A DNA stretch of 64,000 bases from Pseudomonadota bacterium (lineage in GTDB: Bacteria; Pseudomonadota; Gammaproteobacteria; Burkholderiales; Gallionellaceae). The position numbers and the translations under genes are program-made. The notes under the pieces are model-generated. The model had not been told where the DNA came from. It made no database searches and worked only from the letters and a program-made list of their open reading frames with translations. Shown here piece after piece: positions 6,758 through 16,288 of this stretch. How positions within the stretch are numbered: the first letter of the stretch is position 1; every line of letters starts with the position of its first letter. Location: contig JAJXUI010000001.1 in the NCBI GenBank assembly GCA_021782995.1, positions 1 to 64,000 on the forward strand, given 5' to 3'.

Positions 6758-7780
6758 CGATGGCAGGTGTTCACTTACCAGCTGAGGAGTGAGGTTCACC
6801 ATGCATTTGAAATGCTTCAACGGACATTCACGTTTGAAACAGGGGCTGCAGGGGATGTCGAGTTTAATCACCTTGGCATGCTGGGAGATCGGTGGGGTAA
6901 AGGTGGGGCTGCTCGAGCCATACAGCGCCAGCATGGGACGGTCCAATGCAGCGGCAATGTGCATCAAGCCTGAGTCGTTGCTGATCACCAGCGAGGCGGC
7001 GGAGATCAGCATGACTGCATCGGACAAGGTGGTCTCGCCGCACAGGTTGCGTACCTCCGCATTGCCCAGTGCCACGATTTTGTCGCCGACTTCCTTGTCC
7101 TTTGGCGCGCCGATTATCCACACGGCATAGCCTTGCTCCTGCAGCCGTTGACCCAGCTCGGCAAAATAGGGAATGGGCCAGCGCTTCGCCGGGCCATATT
7201 CTGCGCCAGGGCAGAAAACCGCTACAGGCTGGTCTAGCGTTAGGCCGAATTTGTCCAGAGAGGGCTGGCGCTGCTCGGCGCTGATTTTCAGGTTGGGCTC
7301 TGGCAAGGGGCGCACAATTGCATCTTTAGGCAGTTCCGCCAATTGCGCGAAGCGTTCTACCATGCGTGGCAACGCGTGTTTGTCCAGTTTGCGCGCGTCA
7401 TTTAACAGGCCGTAGCGCAATTCCCCGACAAAGCCGGTGCGAATGGGGATACCGGCAAAGAAAGGTATCAGGGCTGACTTGAGTGAATTAGGCAGGACGA
7501 TGGCCTGATCATAATTCCTTTCACGAAGTTTCAGGCCCAGGCTGATGCGTGCGCCCAGCTGCAATGCGCCATGCGGAAAAGGATTGATGATGGTTTCATT
7601 GACTTCGGGCATCAGCCTCAACAGCGCTTCGCTCCATGCAGGTGCCATCACGTCAATGATGCAGTCCGGCATGCGCATCTTCAGCCGCACCAGCAAGGTA
7701 TGCATGAGCATGGTGTCGCCGACCCAGCTGGGGGCGATCACCAGGATTTTACGGATGTTGCTGAAATCCAGCTGGGCCAC
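6737..7780 (-). CDS. waaF: ADP-heptose:LPS heptosyltransferase II
   Basis: This 347-residue GT9 glycosyltransferase starts ILVIAPSWVGDTMLMHTLL, the WaaF hallmark, and has FCPGAEYGPAKRWP (about residues 188-201) and VISNDSGLMHIAAALDRPMLALYGSSSPTFTPP (about 263-295) for ADP-heptose binding. It adds the second heptose to the LPS inner core in the cytoplasm. It starts with GTG directly after the TAA stop of the zinc-finger gene, so coupling is likely. C-terminal cysteines (CSPCFKRECPLKHFKC) are typical of the family. Confidence 0.93.
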   Translation of the reverse strand: MAQLDFSNIRKILVIAPSWVGDTMLMHTLLVRLKMRMPDCIIDVMAPAWSEALLRLMPEVNETIINPFPHGALQLGARISLGLKLRERNYDQAIVLPNSLKSALIPFFAGIPIRTGFVGELRYGLLNDARKLDKHALPRMVERFAQLAELPKDAIVRPLPEPNLKISAEQRQPSLDKFGLTLDQPVAVFCPGAEYGPAKRWPIPYFAELGQRLQEQGYAVWIIGAPKDKEVGDKIVALGNAEVRNLCGETTLSDAVMLISAASLVISNDSGLMHIAAALDRPMLALYGSSSPTFTPPISQHAKVIKLDIPCSPCFKRECPLKHFKCMVNLTPQLVSEHLPSQKNKII

Positions 7781-7981
7781 TTAGTGGTGACCCTTGGGTA
7801 ATTCACCCTTGAAACGGTACAGTGTGCTGCAATAAGGGCAGCGCGCTTCGCCGGTTCTTTCCACCGGGATATATACCTTGGGATGATTGTTCCACAAGGC
7901 TACTTCCGCTGTGGGGCAATGCAGTGGCAAGTCCTTGGCGGTGACTTCGACAACGTTTTGGGTATTCCGGGCTGTACTCAT
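7781..7981 (-). CDS. Small CHCC zinc-finger protein
   Basis: This 66-residue protein carries C-P (residue 22), H, and CPYCSTLYRFKG near the C-terminus, the zf-CHCC arrangement. Eukaryotic relatives are complex I accessory subunits (NDUFS6-like). Bacterial versions are frequently encoded beside ilvE and waaF in betaproteobacteria, as here. It should bind one zinc ion; its role is unknown. Given a full complex I operon in this window, a role in NADH dehydrogenase assembly is possible but unproven. Confidence 0.8.
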   Translation of the reverse strand: MSTARNTQNVVEVTAKDLPLHCPTAEVALWNNHPKVYIPVERTGEARCPYCSTLYRFKGELPKGHH

Positions 7982-8005
7982 TGTGTGCGTATCCTGTTCA
8001 GCCGG

Positions 8006-8926
8006 TTAAACATGTGCCAGCCAGCTGGCATATTTTTCGTTCTTGCCGCTGACCACGTCAAAGAACAGCGATTGCAGTTTTTCGGTGATCGGGCCGCGTG
8101 AGCCTGAACCAATCACGCGCGTATCCAGTTCGCGGATCGGAGTGACCTCTGCTGCAGTGCCGGTGAAGAAGGCCTCTTCTGCACAATAGACTTCGTCCCG
8201 GGTGATGCGTTTCTCGATCACTTCAATACCGAGGTCTTTGGCAAAGGTCAGGATGGTGTCGCGGGTAATGCCTTCCAGGCAGGACGTCAGGTCCGGCGTA
8301 TAAAGCTTGCCTTTTTTCACGATGAAGATGTTCTCGCCCGCGCCTTCGGCCACATAACCATCCACGTCCAGCAACAAGGCTTCATCGTAGCCGTCGGTCG
8401 CGACTTCCTGGTGTGCCAGGATGGAGTTGGTATACGTGCCAACCGATTTGGAGCGGCACATATTGATGTTCACATGATGGCGGGTAAAGCTGGAAGTCTT
8501 GACGCGGATGCCGCGCTTCATGCCTTCCTCGCCCAGATAGGCACCCCATGGCCATGCGGCAATGGCGACATTCACACTCAGCGTAGTGGCGGCAATGCCC
8601 ATCGCCTCGGAACCGTAGAAAACGATCGGGCGGATATAGCAGGACTCCAGCTTGTTGGCGCGTACGACTTCTTTTTGCGCTTCCATGACGGTTTCCTTGT
8701 CATAGGGCATCTTCATTTTGAAGATGAATGCGGAATTGAACAGTCGGTCAGTATGTTCCTGCAGACGATAAATGGCTGTTCCTTTGGTGGTTTTGTAAGC
8801 GCGTACACCTTCAAATACGCCCATGCCGTAGTGCAGGGTATGGGTCAGTACGTGGGTGGTAGCGTTGCGCCAGGGCACCAGTTTGCCGTTTTGCCAGATA
8901 AAACCATCGCGGTCTGCCATGGACAT
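8006..8926 (-). CDS. ilvE: Branched-chain amino acid aminotransferase
   Basis: This 306-residue fold-type IV PLP enzyme has [10 protein letters not shown] (substrate pocket), [16 protein letters not shown] carrying the probable PLP lysine, [20 protein letters not shown] and [15 protein letters not shown]. It performs the last step of leucine, isoleucine and valine synthesis, with glutamate as amino donor. AAGGAA eight bases before the ATG supports the start. It leads the minus-strand group that continues with the zinc-finger gene, waaF and manB. Confidence 0.95.
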   Translation of the reverse strand: MSMADRDGFIWQNGKLVPWRNATTHVLTHTLHYGMGVFEGVRAYKTTKGTAIYRLQEHTDRLFNSAFIFKMKMPYDKETVMEAQKEVVRANKLESCYIRPIVFYGSEAMGIAATTLSVNVAIAAWPWGAYLGEEGMKRGIRVKTSSFTRHHVNINMCRSKSVGTYTNSILAHQEVATDGYDEALLLDVDGYVAEGAGENIFIVKKGKLYTPDLTSCLEGITRDTILTFAKDLGIEVIEKRITRDEVYCAEEAFFTGTAAEVTPIRELDTRVIGSGSRGPITEKLQSLFFDVVSGKNEKYASWLAHV

Positions 8927-9133
8927 GATCAGAATTCCTTACATAAGAGTTTCATAAAAAGGGAATTCTAGCGGGTTTCGGCGGTTTGTAGAAGGGCAGA
9001 TATTTTGCTGGAGGGCTGGGTGTCAGGGAAGATTTGCGGCGGAGTAAAAGGATCCTGGCAAATCAGCCTGTGGGGGTACGGCTTTGACACGCTGCATTGA
9101 GCCATCCCATTCATGGCCGAAAGTTGGTATTCG
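8927..9133. other. ilvE upstream region, left part of the ilvE-pstB gap
   Basis: No open frame of note. It must hold the ilvE promoter (transcribed leftward), but no convincing -10/-35 pair stands out. The remainder of the gap is the palindrome array described separately. Confidence 0.4.
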
Positions 9134-9318
9134 CCGCTATGTTGCTGGAAGATTTGACTAAATCTCCCACATATAGTGGTTTCGACAAAACTTTAGCTGA
9201 GTCTTCACATTACATCTCTAGCCGAAGCGGCCAGTGATGTAGTGGCTTCGATATAACCTAAAGGTTATTCTGTGCCGTTATATTACTGGTCGATTAACCA
9301 AATCGACCAGTAATATAA
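9134..9318. repeat. Array of three decayed palindromic units downstream of and overlapping pstB
   Basis: The right-most unit is a perfect 18-base inverted repeat (9278-9295 and 9301-9318, left arm TTATATTACTGGTCGATT). It includes the last six codons of pstB. A diverged copy of the same left arm (GCCGCTATGTTGCTGG) begins at 9134 with its own AGATTT/AAATCT hairpin. TAGTGG-t/c-TTCGA motifs recur at 9174 and 9240. ATAACC/GGTTAT (9253-9268) forms another small palindrome. The spacing of 66-74 bases suggests three copies of one ~70-base unit. Confidence 0.6.
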
Positions 9319-10067
9319 TCTTCAGTTTCCTTGCGCTTGGGGTTGGTGAACACGGCGCTGGTATCGCCGAATTCAATGAGCTCCCCCAGGTACATGTAGG
9401 CGGTGTAATCGGAGATACGCGCTGCTTGTTGCATGTTGTGGGTCACGATGACGATGGTGAATTCCTTTTTCAGTTCATCCACCAGTCGTTCGATGTGCGC
9501 CGTGGAAATGGGGTCGAGCGCGGATGTGGGCTCGTCCAGCAGCAACACCTCAGGTTTGACGGCAATGGCGCGGGCAATGCACAGCCGCTGTTGCTGGCCG
9601 CCGGATAAGCCGGTGCCGCTTTGTTTCAGTTTGTCTTTTACCTCATTCCACAGCGCGGCCTTCTGCAGTGCCCATTCCACGCGTTCACTCATTTCGTGCT
9701 GGTTGAGGTTTTCATACAGTTTCACGCCAAAGGTGATGTTGTCATAAATCGACATCGGGAATGGCGTAGGTTTCTGGAACACCATGCCGATCTTGGCTCG
9801 AAGGGAGTTCAGATCCTGGCGTTTTTCCAGCAGGTTTTTACCATCCAGCAGGATTTCGCCTGTAGCGCGCTGCTTGGGATAGAGCTCATACATGCGGTTG
9901 AACGTACGCAACAGAGTGGATTTGCCGCAGCCTGAGGGGCCAATGAAGGCAGTCACCATTTTTTCGGGAATGCTGAGGTTGATATCCTTCAGTGCCCTGT
10001 CGTTTCCGTAGTAGAAATTCAGGTTGTTGACGAGCAGTTTCGGATTGTTGATTTCTTGAGGCAGCAT
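9294..10067 (-). CDS. pstB: Phosphate ABC transporter ATP-binding protein
   Basis: This 257-residue protein has the Walker A motif GPSGCGKST, signature [14 protein letters not shown], Walker [13 protein letters not shown] and the switch histidine (IVTHNM). It powers phosphate import by the PstSCAB complex. The second in-frame ATG (10067) is preferred because AAGG lies six bases upstream of it; it gives MLPQEINN and the length usual for PstB. It is the last gene of the operon; no phoU follows. Its final codons form one arm of a perfect inverted repeat. Confidence 0.95.
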   Translation of the reverse strand: MLPQEINNPKLLVNNLNFYYGNDRALKDINLSIPEKMVTAFIGPSGCGKSTLLRTFNRMYELYPKQRATGEILLDGKNLLEKRQDLNSLRAKIGMVFQKPTPFPMSIYDNITFGVKLYENLNQHEMSERVEWALQKAALWNEVKDKLKQSGTGLSGGQQQRLCIARAIAVKPEVLLLDEPTSALDPISTAHIERLVDELKKEFTIVIVTHNMQQAARISDYTAYMYLGELIEFGDTSAVFTNPKRKETEDYITGRFG

Positions 10068-10075
10068 ATGCATCC

Positions 10076-10921
10076 TTAATGTGTGCTGGATTGCTGGCGG
10101 AAGAACACGCGAGCCAGAATATTCAATGTCAGTACGCTGAAAGTGATCAGCATGGCGCCCGCCCAGGCGAGCTGTTTCCAGTCTGCGTAGGGGCTCATTG
10201 CAAACTGGAAGATCACGACTGGCAGGTTTGCCATCGGCTGGTTCATGTTGCTGGACCAGAACTGGTTATTCAGGGCGGTAAACAGCAATGGTGCGGTTTC
10301 TCCGCTGATGCGTGCGACGGCCAGCAGTACGCCAGTCAGAATGCCCGCCCTTGCTGCACGCAGCGTGACCAGGGTAATGACTTTCCATTGTGGCGCGCCA
10401 AGTGCGGCAGCGGCTTCACGCAGGCTGTTGGGAACCAGGCGCAGCATGTTTTCGGTGGTGCGGATCACGATGGGAATCACCAGGATGGCCAGGGCAAATG
10501 CGCCAGCCCATCCTGAAAAGTGTTTTGTCCTGATCACATAGACTTCGTAAACAAACAGGCCGATCACGATGGACGGCGCGGAAAGCAGCACATCATTGAT
10601 AAACCGTGTAATGGGAGCAATCCAGCCGCGCTGTCCGAATTCGGCAAGATAAGTGCCGGCCAGAATGCCGATAGGGGTGCCGATCAGCGTGCCCAGAGCA
10701 GTCATCATCAGCGAGCCTGCAATGGCATTGATCAGTCCGCCTGTACTGCCGGGGGGCGGGGTGATCTGGGTAAATACTTGCAGTGACAGTCCGGGCAAGC
10801 CATGAAACAGCAGGGTAAACAGGATCCAGCCCAGCCAAAACAGGCCAAAACCCATGGCCAGGATGGATATCCCCAGGCTCAGGATGTTGATCAAGCGGCG
10901 ACGTGCGTAGAGTGTCAGCAT
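10076..10921 (-). CDS. pstA: Phosphate ABC transporter permease PstA
   Basis: This 281-residue protein has six hydrophobic spans and the permease coupling loop ([32 protein letters not shown] motif). It forms the inner-membrane channel with PstC. The ATG at 10921 lies nine bases after AAGGAAAGG; an upstream TTG at 10930 sits directly on that site and is less likely. It overlaps or abuts the pstC stop, which shows coupling. Confidence 0.92.
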   Translation of the reverse strand: MLTLYARRRLINILSLGISILAMGFGLFWLGWILFTLLFHGLPGLSLQVFTQITPPPGSTGGLINAIAGSLMMTALGTLIGTPIGILAGTYLAEFGQRGWIAPITRFINDVLLSAPSIVIGLFVYEVYVIRTKHFSGWAGAFALAILVIPIVIRTTENMLRLVPNSLREAAAALGAPQWKVITLVTLRAARAGILTGVLLAVARISGETAPLLFTALNNQFWSSNMNQPMANLPVVIFQFAMSPYADWKQLAWAGAMLITFSVLTLNILARVFFRQQSSTH

Positions 10922-10922
10922 G

Positions 10923-11885
10923 TCATGCAACCTTTCCTTCTCGTTTGCCCAGCTTGTAGAGCAGGAAGCGGGCGAATGTCAGCACGACAAAAGTGATGAA
11001 GAACAGGATCAGGCCAAGCTCTATCAGTGCTGATGTATAGAGTTCGCCGACGGCCTCGTTGAATTCATTGGCAAGTGCAGAGGAAATGCTGTTGCCCGGC
11101 ATCAGCAATGACTGGGTGAGCGAATGTGCATTGCCGATCACGAAGGTAACCGCCATGGTTTCACCGAGTGCGCGGCCTAGCCCGAGCATGATGCCGCCGA
11201 CTACGCCGATCTTGGTATAGGGCAGGACCACATTCCATGTCACTTCCCAGGTGGTTGCGCCCAGGCCATAGGCGGACTCCTTCAGCATGGCGGGGACAAC
11301 TTCAAATACATCACGCATTACGGATGCGATAAACGGGATGACCATGATGGCCAGGATGATGCCGGCGGTCAGGATGCCGATGCCCATCGGCGGGCCGGAG
11401 AAGAAGGGCCCTATTATCGGCAGGTTGCCGATATGGTTACTCATCCATGGTTCAATGTATTCCCCGAAAAGCGGGGCGAATACAAACAGGCCCCACATGC
11501 CGTAAATGATGCTGGGAATGCCGGCCAAAAGCTCGATGGCAATGCCCAGAGGCCTGCGCAACCAGCGTGGCGAGAGTTCCGTCAGGAACAGTGCGATACC
11601 GAAGCTGACAGGAACCGCGATCAGCAGCGAAATGCTGGCGGTCACCAGGGTTCCGACAATCGGAACCAGCGCCCCGAAGCGATCCGTTACCGGGTCCCAT
11701 TCAGGGCTGGCAAGAAACTGGAAGCCTGTCGCCTTGATGGACGGCAGGCTGCCTACAATAAGCGAGACGATGATTGCAAAGAGCAGGATCAGCACAGAGA
11801 CGGCCGAAATACGGGTGATTCCCCGGAAGAGGAGATCAGGCCAGTTCTGAAGCATGCTGCGCACTTGGCTGAAATACTTCTGCAT
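10923..11885 (-). CDS. pstC: Phosphate ABC transporter permease PstC
   Basis: This protein of about 320 residues has six hydrophobic spans and an EAA loop ([19 protein letters not shown]). It pairs with PstA. A TTG-started frame reaching 11939 is rejected because it would begin inside a terminator hairpin. The ATG at 11885 ([10 protein letters not shown]) lies beyond the hairpin, although its ribosome site is weak; an ATG at 11852 is an alternative. Confidence 0.9.
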   Translation of the reverse strand: MQKYFSQVRSMLQNWPDLLFRGITRISAVSVLILLFAIIVSLIVGSLPSIKATGFQFLASPEWDPVTDRFGALVPIVGTLVTASISLLIAVPVSFGIALFLTELSPRWLRRPLGIAIELLAGIPSIIYGMWGLFVFAPLFGEYIEPWMSNHIGNLPIIGPFFSGPPMGIGILTAGIILAIMVIPFIASVMRDVFEVVPAMLKESAYGLGATTWEVTWNVVLPYTKIGVVGGIMLGLGRALGETMAVTFVIGNAHSLTQSLLMPGNSISSALANEFNEAVGELYTSALIELGLILFFITFVVLTFARFLLYKLGKREGKVA

Positions 11886-11911
11886 ATCGGAAAATGGGCT
11901 CGTTATTGAAG

Positions 11912-11945
11912 TTGTAAAAATGAAAGGGGCTTGTTGCAAGCCCCT
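11912..11945 (-). terminator. Terminator between pstS and pstC
   Basis: On the minus strand AGGGGCTTG, CAA and CAAGCCCCT form a perfect 9-bp stem (11945-11925) followed by TTCATTTTT. A second hairpin, GAAAACGT/ACGTTTTC (11957-11980), lies just before it. Partial termination here would make PstS (needed in excess) more abundant than the membrane parts, as is common in pst operons. Confidence 0.8.
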
Positions 11946-11989
11946 AATTATATCCCGAAAACGTGATTTATTACGTTTTCATTACATGC

Positions 11990-13033
11990 TTACTTCCAGA
12001 CTGCTTTTCCGTCAGTGCCCTTGATGTTTTTCCATGCAGAACGCACCAGGTGCTGTACTTTCTCAGGCATTGGTACGTAATCCAGTGAAGCGGCCATCTC
12101 GCCACCGTTTTTGTAGGCCCAGTCGAAGAACTTCAGAACTTCTGCCGCTGTTTCAGGCTTTTCCTGGGCTTTGTGCATCAGGATGAAAGTCGCGCCAGTG
12201 ATGGGCCAGCTGTTCTTGCCTGGCTCGTTGGTCAGCAGTTCGTAGAAACCTGCAGAATGCTCCCAGTCGGCACCAGCAGCTGCAGCCTTGAATGTGCTGT
12301 CATCCGGCTTGACATAATGGCCTTCACGGTTTTTCAGCTGCGCATAGGTCATCTTGTTTTGCAGGGCATAAGCATACTCAACATAACCGATGGAGTTCTG
12401 GATGCTTTGTACGTAAGAAGCCACACCTTCATTGCCTTTGCCGCCTGTACCGACTTTCCAGGAAACAGCAGTACCTTCGCCAACGGAAGACTTCCACTCG
12501 TCATTTACTTTGGACAGGTAGTTGGTGAAGATGAAGGTTGTACCGGAGCCGTCAGAGCGGTGTACTACGGTGATTGCTGAGTCAGGCAGCTCCAGGCCCT
12601 TGTTTTCGGCTGCGATTGCAGCGTCATTCCATTTGGTGATTTTGCCCAGGTAAATTTCAGCCAGAACCTTGCTGTCCAGTTTCAGCTGACCAGCTTCGAT
12701 ACCTTTGATGTTGATCACTGGAACAACGCCGCCCATAACCATCGGGAATTGCATCAGGCCGTCTTTTTCCAGAACTTCTGGTTTGAGGGGCATGTCGGAT
12801 GCGCCGAAATCAACGGTTTTGGCTGTGATTTGCTTGATGCCACCGCCGGAGCCAATGGATTGGTAGTTCATGCCAATGCCAGACTTGGCTTTGTAGGCTT
12901 CAGCCCATTTTGCATAGATAGGGTAAGGGAAAGTTGCGCCCGCGCCAGTGATGTCTGATGCAAAGGCTGCGCTGGCAGTAACCAGTGCAGTTGCCATGAT
13001 GGCACCTTTCAGCAGGATGTTCAGTTTGCTCAT
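11990..13033 (-). CDS. pstS: Periplasmic phosphate-binding protein
   Basis: This 347-residue protein has a signal peptide (residues 1-25, ...VTASAAFA) followed by DITGAGATFPYPIYAKW, the PstS N-terminus. Phosphate-binding segments IGSGGGIKQI and HRSDGSGTTFIFTNYLS are present. It delivers phosphate to PstCAB. The start MSKLNILLKG has GGAGAG four bases upstream; a longer frame to 13081 lacks such a site. A Pho box about 80 bases upstream places it under PhoB-type control. Confidence 0.95.
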   Translation of the reverse strand: MSKLNILLKGAIMATALVTASAAFASDITGAGATFPYPIYAKWAEAYKAKSGIGMNYQSIGSGGGIKQITAKTVDFGASDMPLKPEVLEKDGLMQFPMVMGGVVPVINIKGIEAGQLKLDSKVLAEIYLGKITKWNDAAIAAENKGLELPDSAITVVHRSDGSGTTFIFTNYLSKVNDEWKSSVGEGTAVSWKVGTGGKGNEGVASYVQSIQNSIGYVEYAYALQNKMTYAQLKNREGHYVKPDDSTFKAAAAGADWEHSAGFYELLTNEPGKNSWPITGATFILMHKAQEKPETAAEVLKFFDWAYKNGGEMAASLDYVPMPEKVQHLVRSAWKNIKGTDGKAVWK

Positions 13034-13113
13034 GTTCTCTCCAGGATGGTTATTGAAATTGCGAGTATTTCGGGGCTGCATTTCTAGCCAGCGATGTGCA
13101 TATTAATAAGTTT

Positions 13114-13133
13114 TTATTACACTTTTATGACAT
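13114..13133 (-). promoter_or_regulatory. Pho box upstream of pstS
   Basis: The minus strand reads ATGTCATAAAAGTGTAATAA, close to the PhoB consensus of two 11-base direct repeats (CTGTCATAAAACTGTCAT). It is about 80 bases before the pstS start, and AT-rich sequence suitable for a -10 follows. Phosphate-starvation induction is inferred. Confidence 0.7.
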
Positions 13134-13147
13134 CTTTTGAATATTTA

Positions 13148-13174
13148 TAAGATTTTGATTAATTTATATATTTT
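13148..13174. repeat. Degenerate copy of the AT-only stop-codon element
   Basis: The plus strand reads TAAGATTTTGATTAATTTAT and runs on into ATATTTTCTTTTTT, an imperfect match to the copies at 37585 and 58385. The stop codon of the EAL-CBS-GGDEF gene (…KYIN-stop) lies inside it. Confidence 0.45.
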
Positions 13175-15000
13175 CTTTTTTCCAGAAAGAGGCTGTTGCC
13201 AGGGATTCTTTTGGCCATCTTTTTGGCGGTGGCGGCGGCGGCAGAGACTTCGTGATGTGTCGTGAATTCGCCCGGTGAGATGGCCACAATACCGATGGAG
13301 AGGCTGGGCAGTGGATGGAAGTTGATCGTGTAATTTCGATCTTCACTGGTGTAACCGCCGGATTGAATGTGTTCTGGCTTCAGCAGGAGCGATAAGGCCT
13401 GTTCAAATCTGTGCAAGGCTTTTTCGCAGCGCGGAAGGACATCCTTGCTGCGTATCAGAAGAATGAAGTCATCTCCGCCTATATGGCCGATGAAATCCAG
13501 TTGCGGGTCGCAAGTCCAGTTCAGGATGCGTCCGGTCAGCTGGATCATTTCATCGCCTTTCTGATAGCCATAGGTATCGTTGTAAGGCTTGAAATGGTCA
13601 AGATCACAGTAACAAATGTGGAAAGGCTGTTTTTCCTGCAGCAAATAATCAATTTGGGTATTGATGGGTGTGTTCCCGGGAAGCAGGGTAAGGGGGTTGG
13701 CGTGGCGCGCAGCCTCGATCTGCATGCGAGTCAGTTCCCTGAGCACGTCTTGCCCGGTGGCAACGCCCAGATATTTGCCCTGGTCGGTAATGATGAAGCC
13801 ATTATTGAAGTGCTTTTCATCAGCATCTGCCATGAAATGACCAAGTTCCTCGATGGGCATGTGCTTGTCTACCAGAAGTGGGGTATCCTGCAATGTCGAG
13901 ATGCAGGGCTTGTTGCCGATCAGCTCGCGCTGATAAGGTTTGACGAACCAGTCTATGAAGGCATAGCGGCTGATTAATCCAATTGGCCTGTCGTCCTTGA
14001 CTACGGGAATCGACCTAAGATTCGAGTGGGCGGTAAATCTGTCGAGTATCTGCTGGTTTGTGGTGGTGGGGCTGGCTGGCTCGACTTGCCGCATCAATTT
14101 GAGTGTGTTGCTGTGCCAGGTGTAGTTTCGTTCGTGTGAGCGACTGGTATGACGGGTTTCCTGTGTCAGGAGCTCAATGTGTTCTGAAGGGCAAATTGCC
14201 GGTGACCTGGCAGGATGGGCAATCAGATAACCTTGACCGAAATTTATCCCAATATCCTTAAGCAGGGTGATTTCCGGCAGAGTTTCAATGCCTTCGGCGA
14301 TCACGTGAGTGCCGCAACTTTCGGCAATTTGCTGGATCGACTTCAGAAACTGCAGTTTGATCGGGTCCTGATCGGCGCCTTGTACGAAATGTTTGTCGAT
14401 CTTGATGAAATCCGGGCGAAGCTCGGACCACAGGCGCAAGCTGGAAAAGCCCTCCCCCAAGTCGTCAATCGCAATTTTGAAGCCCATGTGCCGGTAATGC
14501 AGCAACGCTTTGCGCATACCTGCGAAATCATAGGTGGGCTGGTTTTCGGTGATCTCGATGACGACGCGGTCCGCGGAAAATCCGATTTCTTTAATGAAAT
14601 CAAGCGTGCATCCATTCCTGAAACTGGGGTGCAACAGTGCGTCCGGACTGACATTCAGAAACAGGGTGCCGGGCAGGCCAAGCCCTGCAAAACGTTCAAG
14701 TATGGTTTTCCGACATAACATTTCCAGTTCGAGCGAAAGGTTTTCTTTTGATGCTGCATCAAAAAGCGCAATCGGTGTGTGCAGTTTGCTTTCACTGGGC
14801 CCCCGGGTGAGACCTTCATAACCAAAGTATTTGCCGGATTTAAGGTTGAGTATGGGCTGGAACAGGGGGGTGAGTTTTTTGTTGCGTATGATTTCCTGGA
14901 TAGTCCATGGTACGACGGCAGGTGAGGGGGATTTGAGAGCCTTGTCCTGGGCGACTTCCATGTCATTGCTGTGGGCTCTGATTTCGGTTGCGGTATGCAT
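13159..15000 (-). CDS. c-di-GMP enzyme: EAL-CBS-GGDEF protein
   Basis: This protein of about 613 residues has no membrane segment. The EAL phosphodiesterase domain (about 35-270) retains the expected residues: YEGLTRG, FLNVSPD, VIEITE, AIDDLGEG, FIKIDK, VIAEGIET and GQGYLIAHPA. A CBS pair (about 300-430) follows, which may bind adenine nucleotides. The C-terminal GGDEF domain (about 440-605) has GGDDF at about residue 507 in place of GG(D/E)EF. It probably links c-di-GMP turnover to energy state. The start at 15000 is chosen because AAGG lies six bases upstream of that ATG; the frame extends to 15033. Confidence 0.88.
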   Translation of the reverse strand: MHTATEIRAHSNDMEVAQDKALKSPSPAVVPWTIQEIIRNKKLTPLFQPILNLKSGKYFGYEGLTRGPSESKLHTPIALFDAASKENLSLELEMLCRKTILERFAGLGLPGTLFLNVSPDALLHPSFRNGCTLDFIKEIGFSADRVVIEITENQPTYDFAGMRKALLHYRHMGFKIAIDDLGEGFSSLRLWSELRPDFIKIDKHFVQGADQDPIKLQFLKSIQQIAESCGTHVIAEGIETLPEITLLKDIGINFGQGYLIAHPARSPAICPSEHIELLTQETRHTSRSHERNYTWHSNTLKLMRQVEPASPTTTNQQILDRFTAHSNLRSIPVVKDDRPIGLISRYAFIDWFVKPYQRELIGNKPCISTLQDTPLLVDKHMPIEELGHFMADADEKHFNNGFIITDQGKYLGVATGQDVLRELTRMQIEAARHANPLTLLPGNTPINTQIDYLLQEKQPFHICYCDLDHFKPYNDTYGYQKGDEMIQLTGRILNWTCDPQLDFIGHIGGDDFILLIRSKDVLPRCEKALHRFEQALSLLLKPEHIQSGGYTSEDRNYTINFHPLPSLSIGIVAISPGEFTTHHEVSAAAATAKKMAKRIPGNSLFLEKRKYIN

Positions 15001-15094
15001 ATCCATCCTTTGCGGCATTTTGCCAGCAAGCATAATAAGGTCTTGTTACGGCATTATTAAGACCAAGGTAGGGGGGAATACCGCACCCTTTGCA

Positions 15095-15123
15095 TTGACC
15101 AAATTCCGATTCGACGGTAGGAT
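15095..15123 (+). promoter_or_regulatory. Candidate sigma-70 promoter for tpiA-secG
   Basis: TTGACC (15095-15100) and TAGGAT (15118-15123) are separated by 17 bases, 35 bases upstream of the tpiA ATG. The match is fair, and no better pair is seen in the gap. Confidence 0.45.
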
Positions 15124-15157
15124 TGACGACTTTCGTGATTGCTATGGATGAAAACAA

Positions 15158-15910
15158 ATGCGTCGTAAATTAGTCGTCGGCAACTGGAAGATGTTTGGGC
15201 GTTTGGCGCGTAATCAGGCTTTGCTGGAAACAGTGCGTGCAGAAACCCGGAATTTTACTAATGTCGATTGCGCTGTTTGCGTGCCATTTCCATATCTGTC
15301 ACAGGTGCAGTCACTGCTCAATGGCAGCAGGATTGCATGGGGTGCGCAAAACATGAGCCAGCATGAAGAAGGGGCATATACCGGTGAGGTGGCGCCTGGC
15401 ATGTTGCAGGAGTTTGGGTGTAAGTATGTCATTCTTGGCCACTCGGAGCGCAGGGCCATTTATCTTGAAAGCGATGAGGCGGTTGCTGAGAAGTTTGAGT
15501 CTGCGATCAAGTCGGGTTTGACGCCTATCTTGTGTGTGGGTGAAACCCTGGCGGAAAGGGATGGCGGAATTACTGAGCAGGTTGTTGCGCGCCAGCTGGA
15601 TGCGGTTATCGCAAAAAGCGGAGTGCAAGCGCTGGCCAAGGCTGTGGTTGCGTATGAGCCGGTCTGGGCGATCGGTACAGGCAAAACTGCTACGCCTGAT
15701 CAGGCGCAGGCGGTTCATGCATTTATCCGCCAGCGGGTGGCGGCTGCAGATGGCAAGGTTGCAGCTGGATTGTGCATACTTTATGGCGGAAGCGTTAAGC
15801 CGAATAATGCGGCAGAGCTGTTTGCCAAGGTGGATATTGATGGAGGCCTGATTGGTGGCGCCTCCCTTGTTGCGGAAGATTTTGCTGCAATTTGCAGTGC
15901 GGGTAATTAA
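15158..15910 (+). CDS. tpiA: Triosephosphate isomerase
   Basis: This 250-residue TIM barrel has all catalytic residues: N9 and K11 (VVGNWKM), H95 (ILGHSERR), E167 ([14 protein letters not shown]) and the phosphate-binding GGSVKPNNA and GLIGGASL. It interconverts dihydroxyacetone phosphate and glyceraldehyde 3-phosphate. It precedes secG by 20 bases in the tpiA-secG-tRNA-Leu-nuo order frequent in betaproteobacteria. Confidence 0.97.
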   Translation: MRRKLVVGNWKMFGRLARNQALLETVRAETRNFTNVDCAVCVPFPYLSQVQSLLNGSRIAWGAQNMSQHEEGAYTGEVAPGMLQEFGCKYVILGHSERRAIYLESDEAVAEKFESAIKSGLTPILCVGETLAERDGGITEQVVARQLDAVIAKSGVQALAKAVVAYEPVWAIGTGKTATPDQAQAVHAFIRQRVAAADGKVAAGLCILYGGSVKPNNAAELFAKVDIDGGLIGGASLVAEDFAAICSAGN

Positions 15911-15930
15911 CGGAAATTTTGAGGTAACAG

Positions 15931-16281
15931 GTGGAAACTATTATTTGGTTGATACATGCGGCGAGTGCACTGGTGCTGATCGGGCTTGTGCTGATGCAGC
16001 ATGGCAAGGGTGCTGACATGGGTGCGGCATTTGGTTCGGGATCCGCGGGCAGTCTGTTTGGCTCCAGCGGCTCTGCGAATTTCCTGAGTCGCAGTACGGC
16101 TGTGGCGGCAGCAGTTTTTTTCATTACCAGCCTGAGTCTGACATACATGTATGCGAAACCGCATCAGGGTGCAGGTGTGATGGATAAAGTGGATGTATCC
16201 AAGACGGTTCCCGATGTCGCTTTGCCGGCAACGCAGGAAAATACTGCTGGAAGCTCAAAGTCAAAAGACATACCTAAATAA
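15931..16281 (+). CDS. secG: Protein translocase subunit SecG
   Basis: This 116-residue protein starts with GTG (METIIWLIHAASALVLIGLV), with GAGGTAAC upstream. Two spans (about 3-22 and 50-70) flank the conserved LMQHGKGADMGAAFGSGSAGSLFG loop and SANFLSRSTAV. It is part of the SecYEG inner-membrane channel. The polar C-terminal tail is typical. Confidence 0.95.
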   Translation: METIIWLIHAASALVLIGLVLMQHGKGADMGAAFGSGSAGSLFGSSGSANFLSRSTAVAAAVFFITSLSLTYMYAKPHQGAGVMDKVDVSKTVPDVALPATQENTAGSSKSKDIPK

Positions 16282-16288
16282 ATAATTT

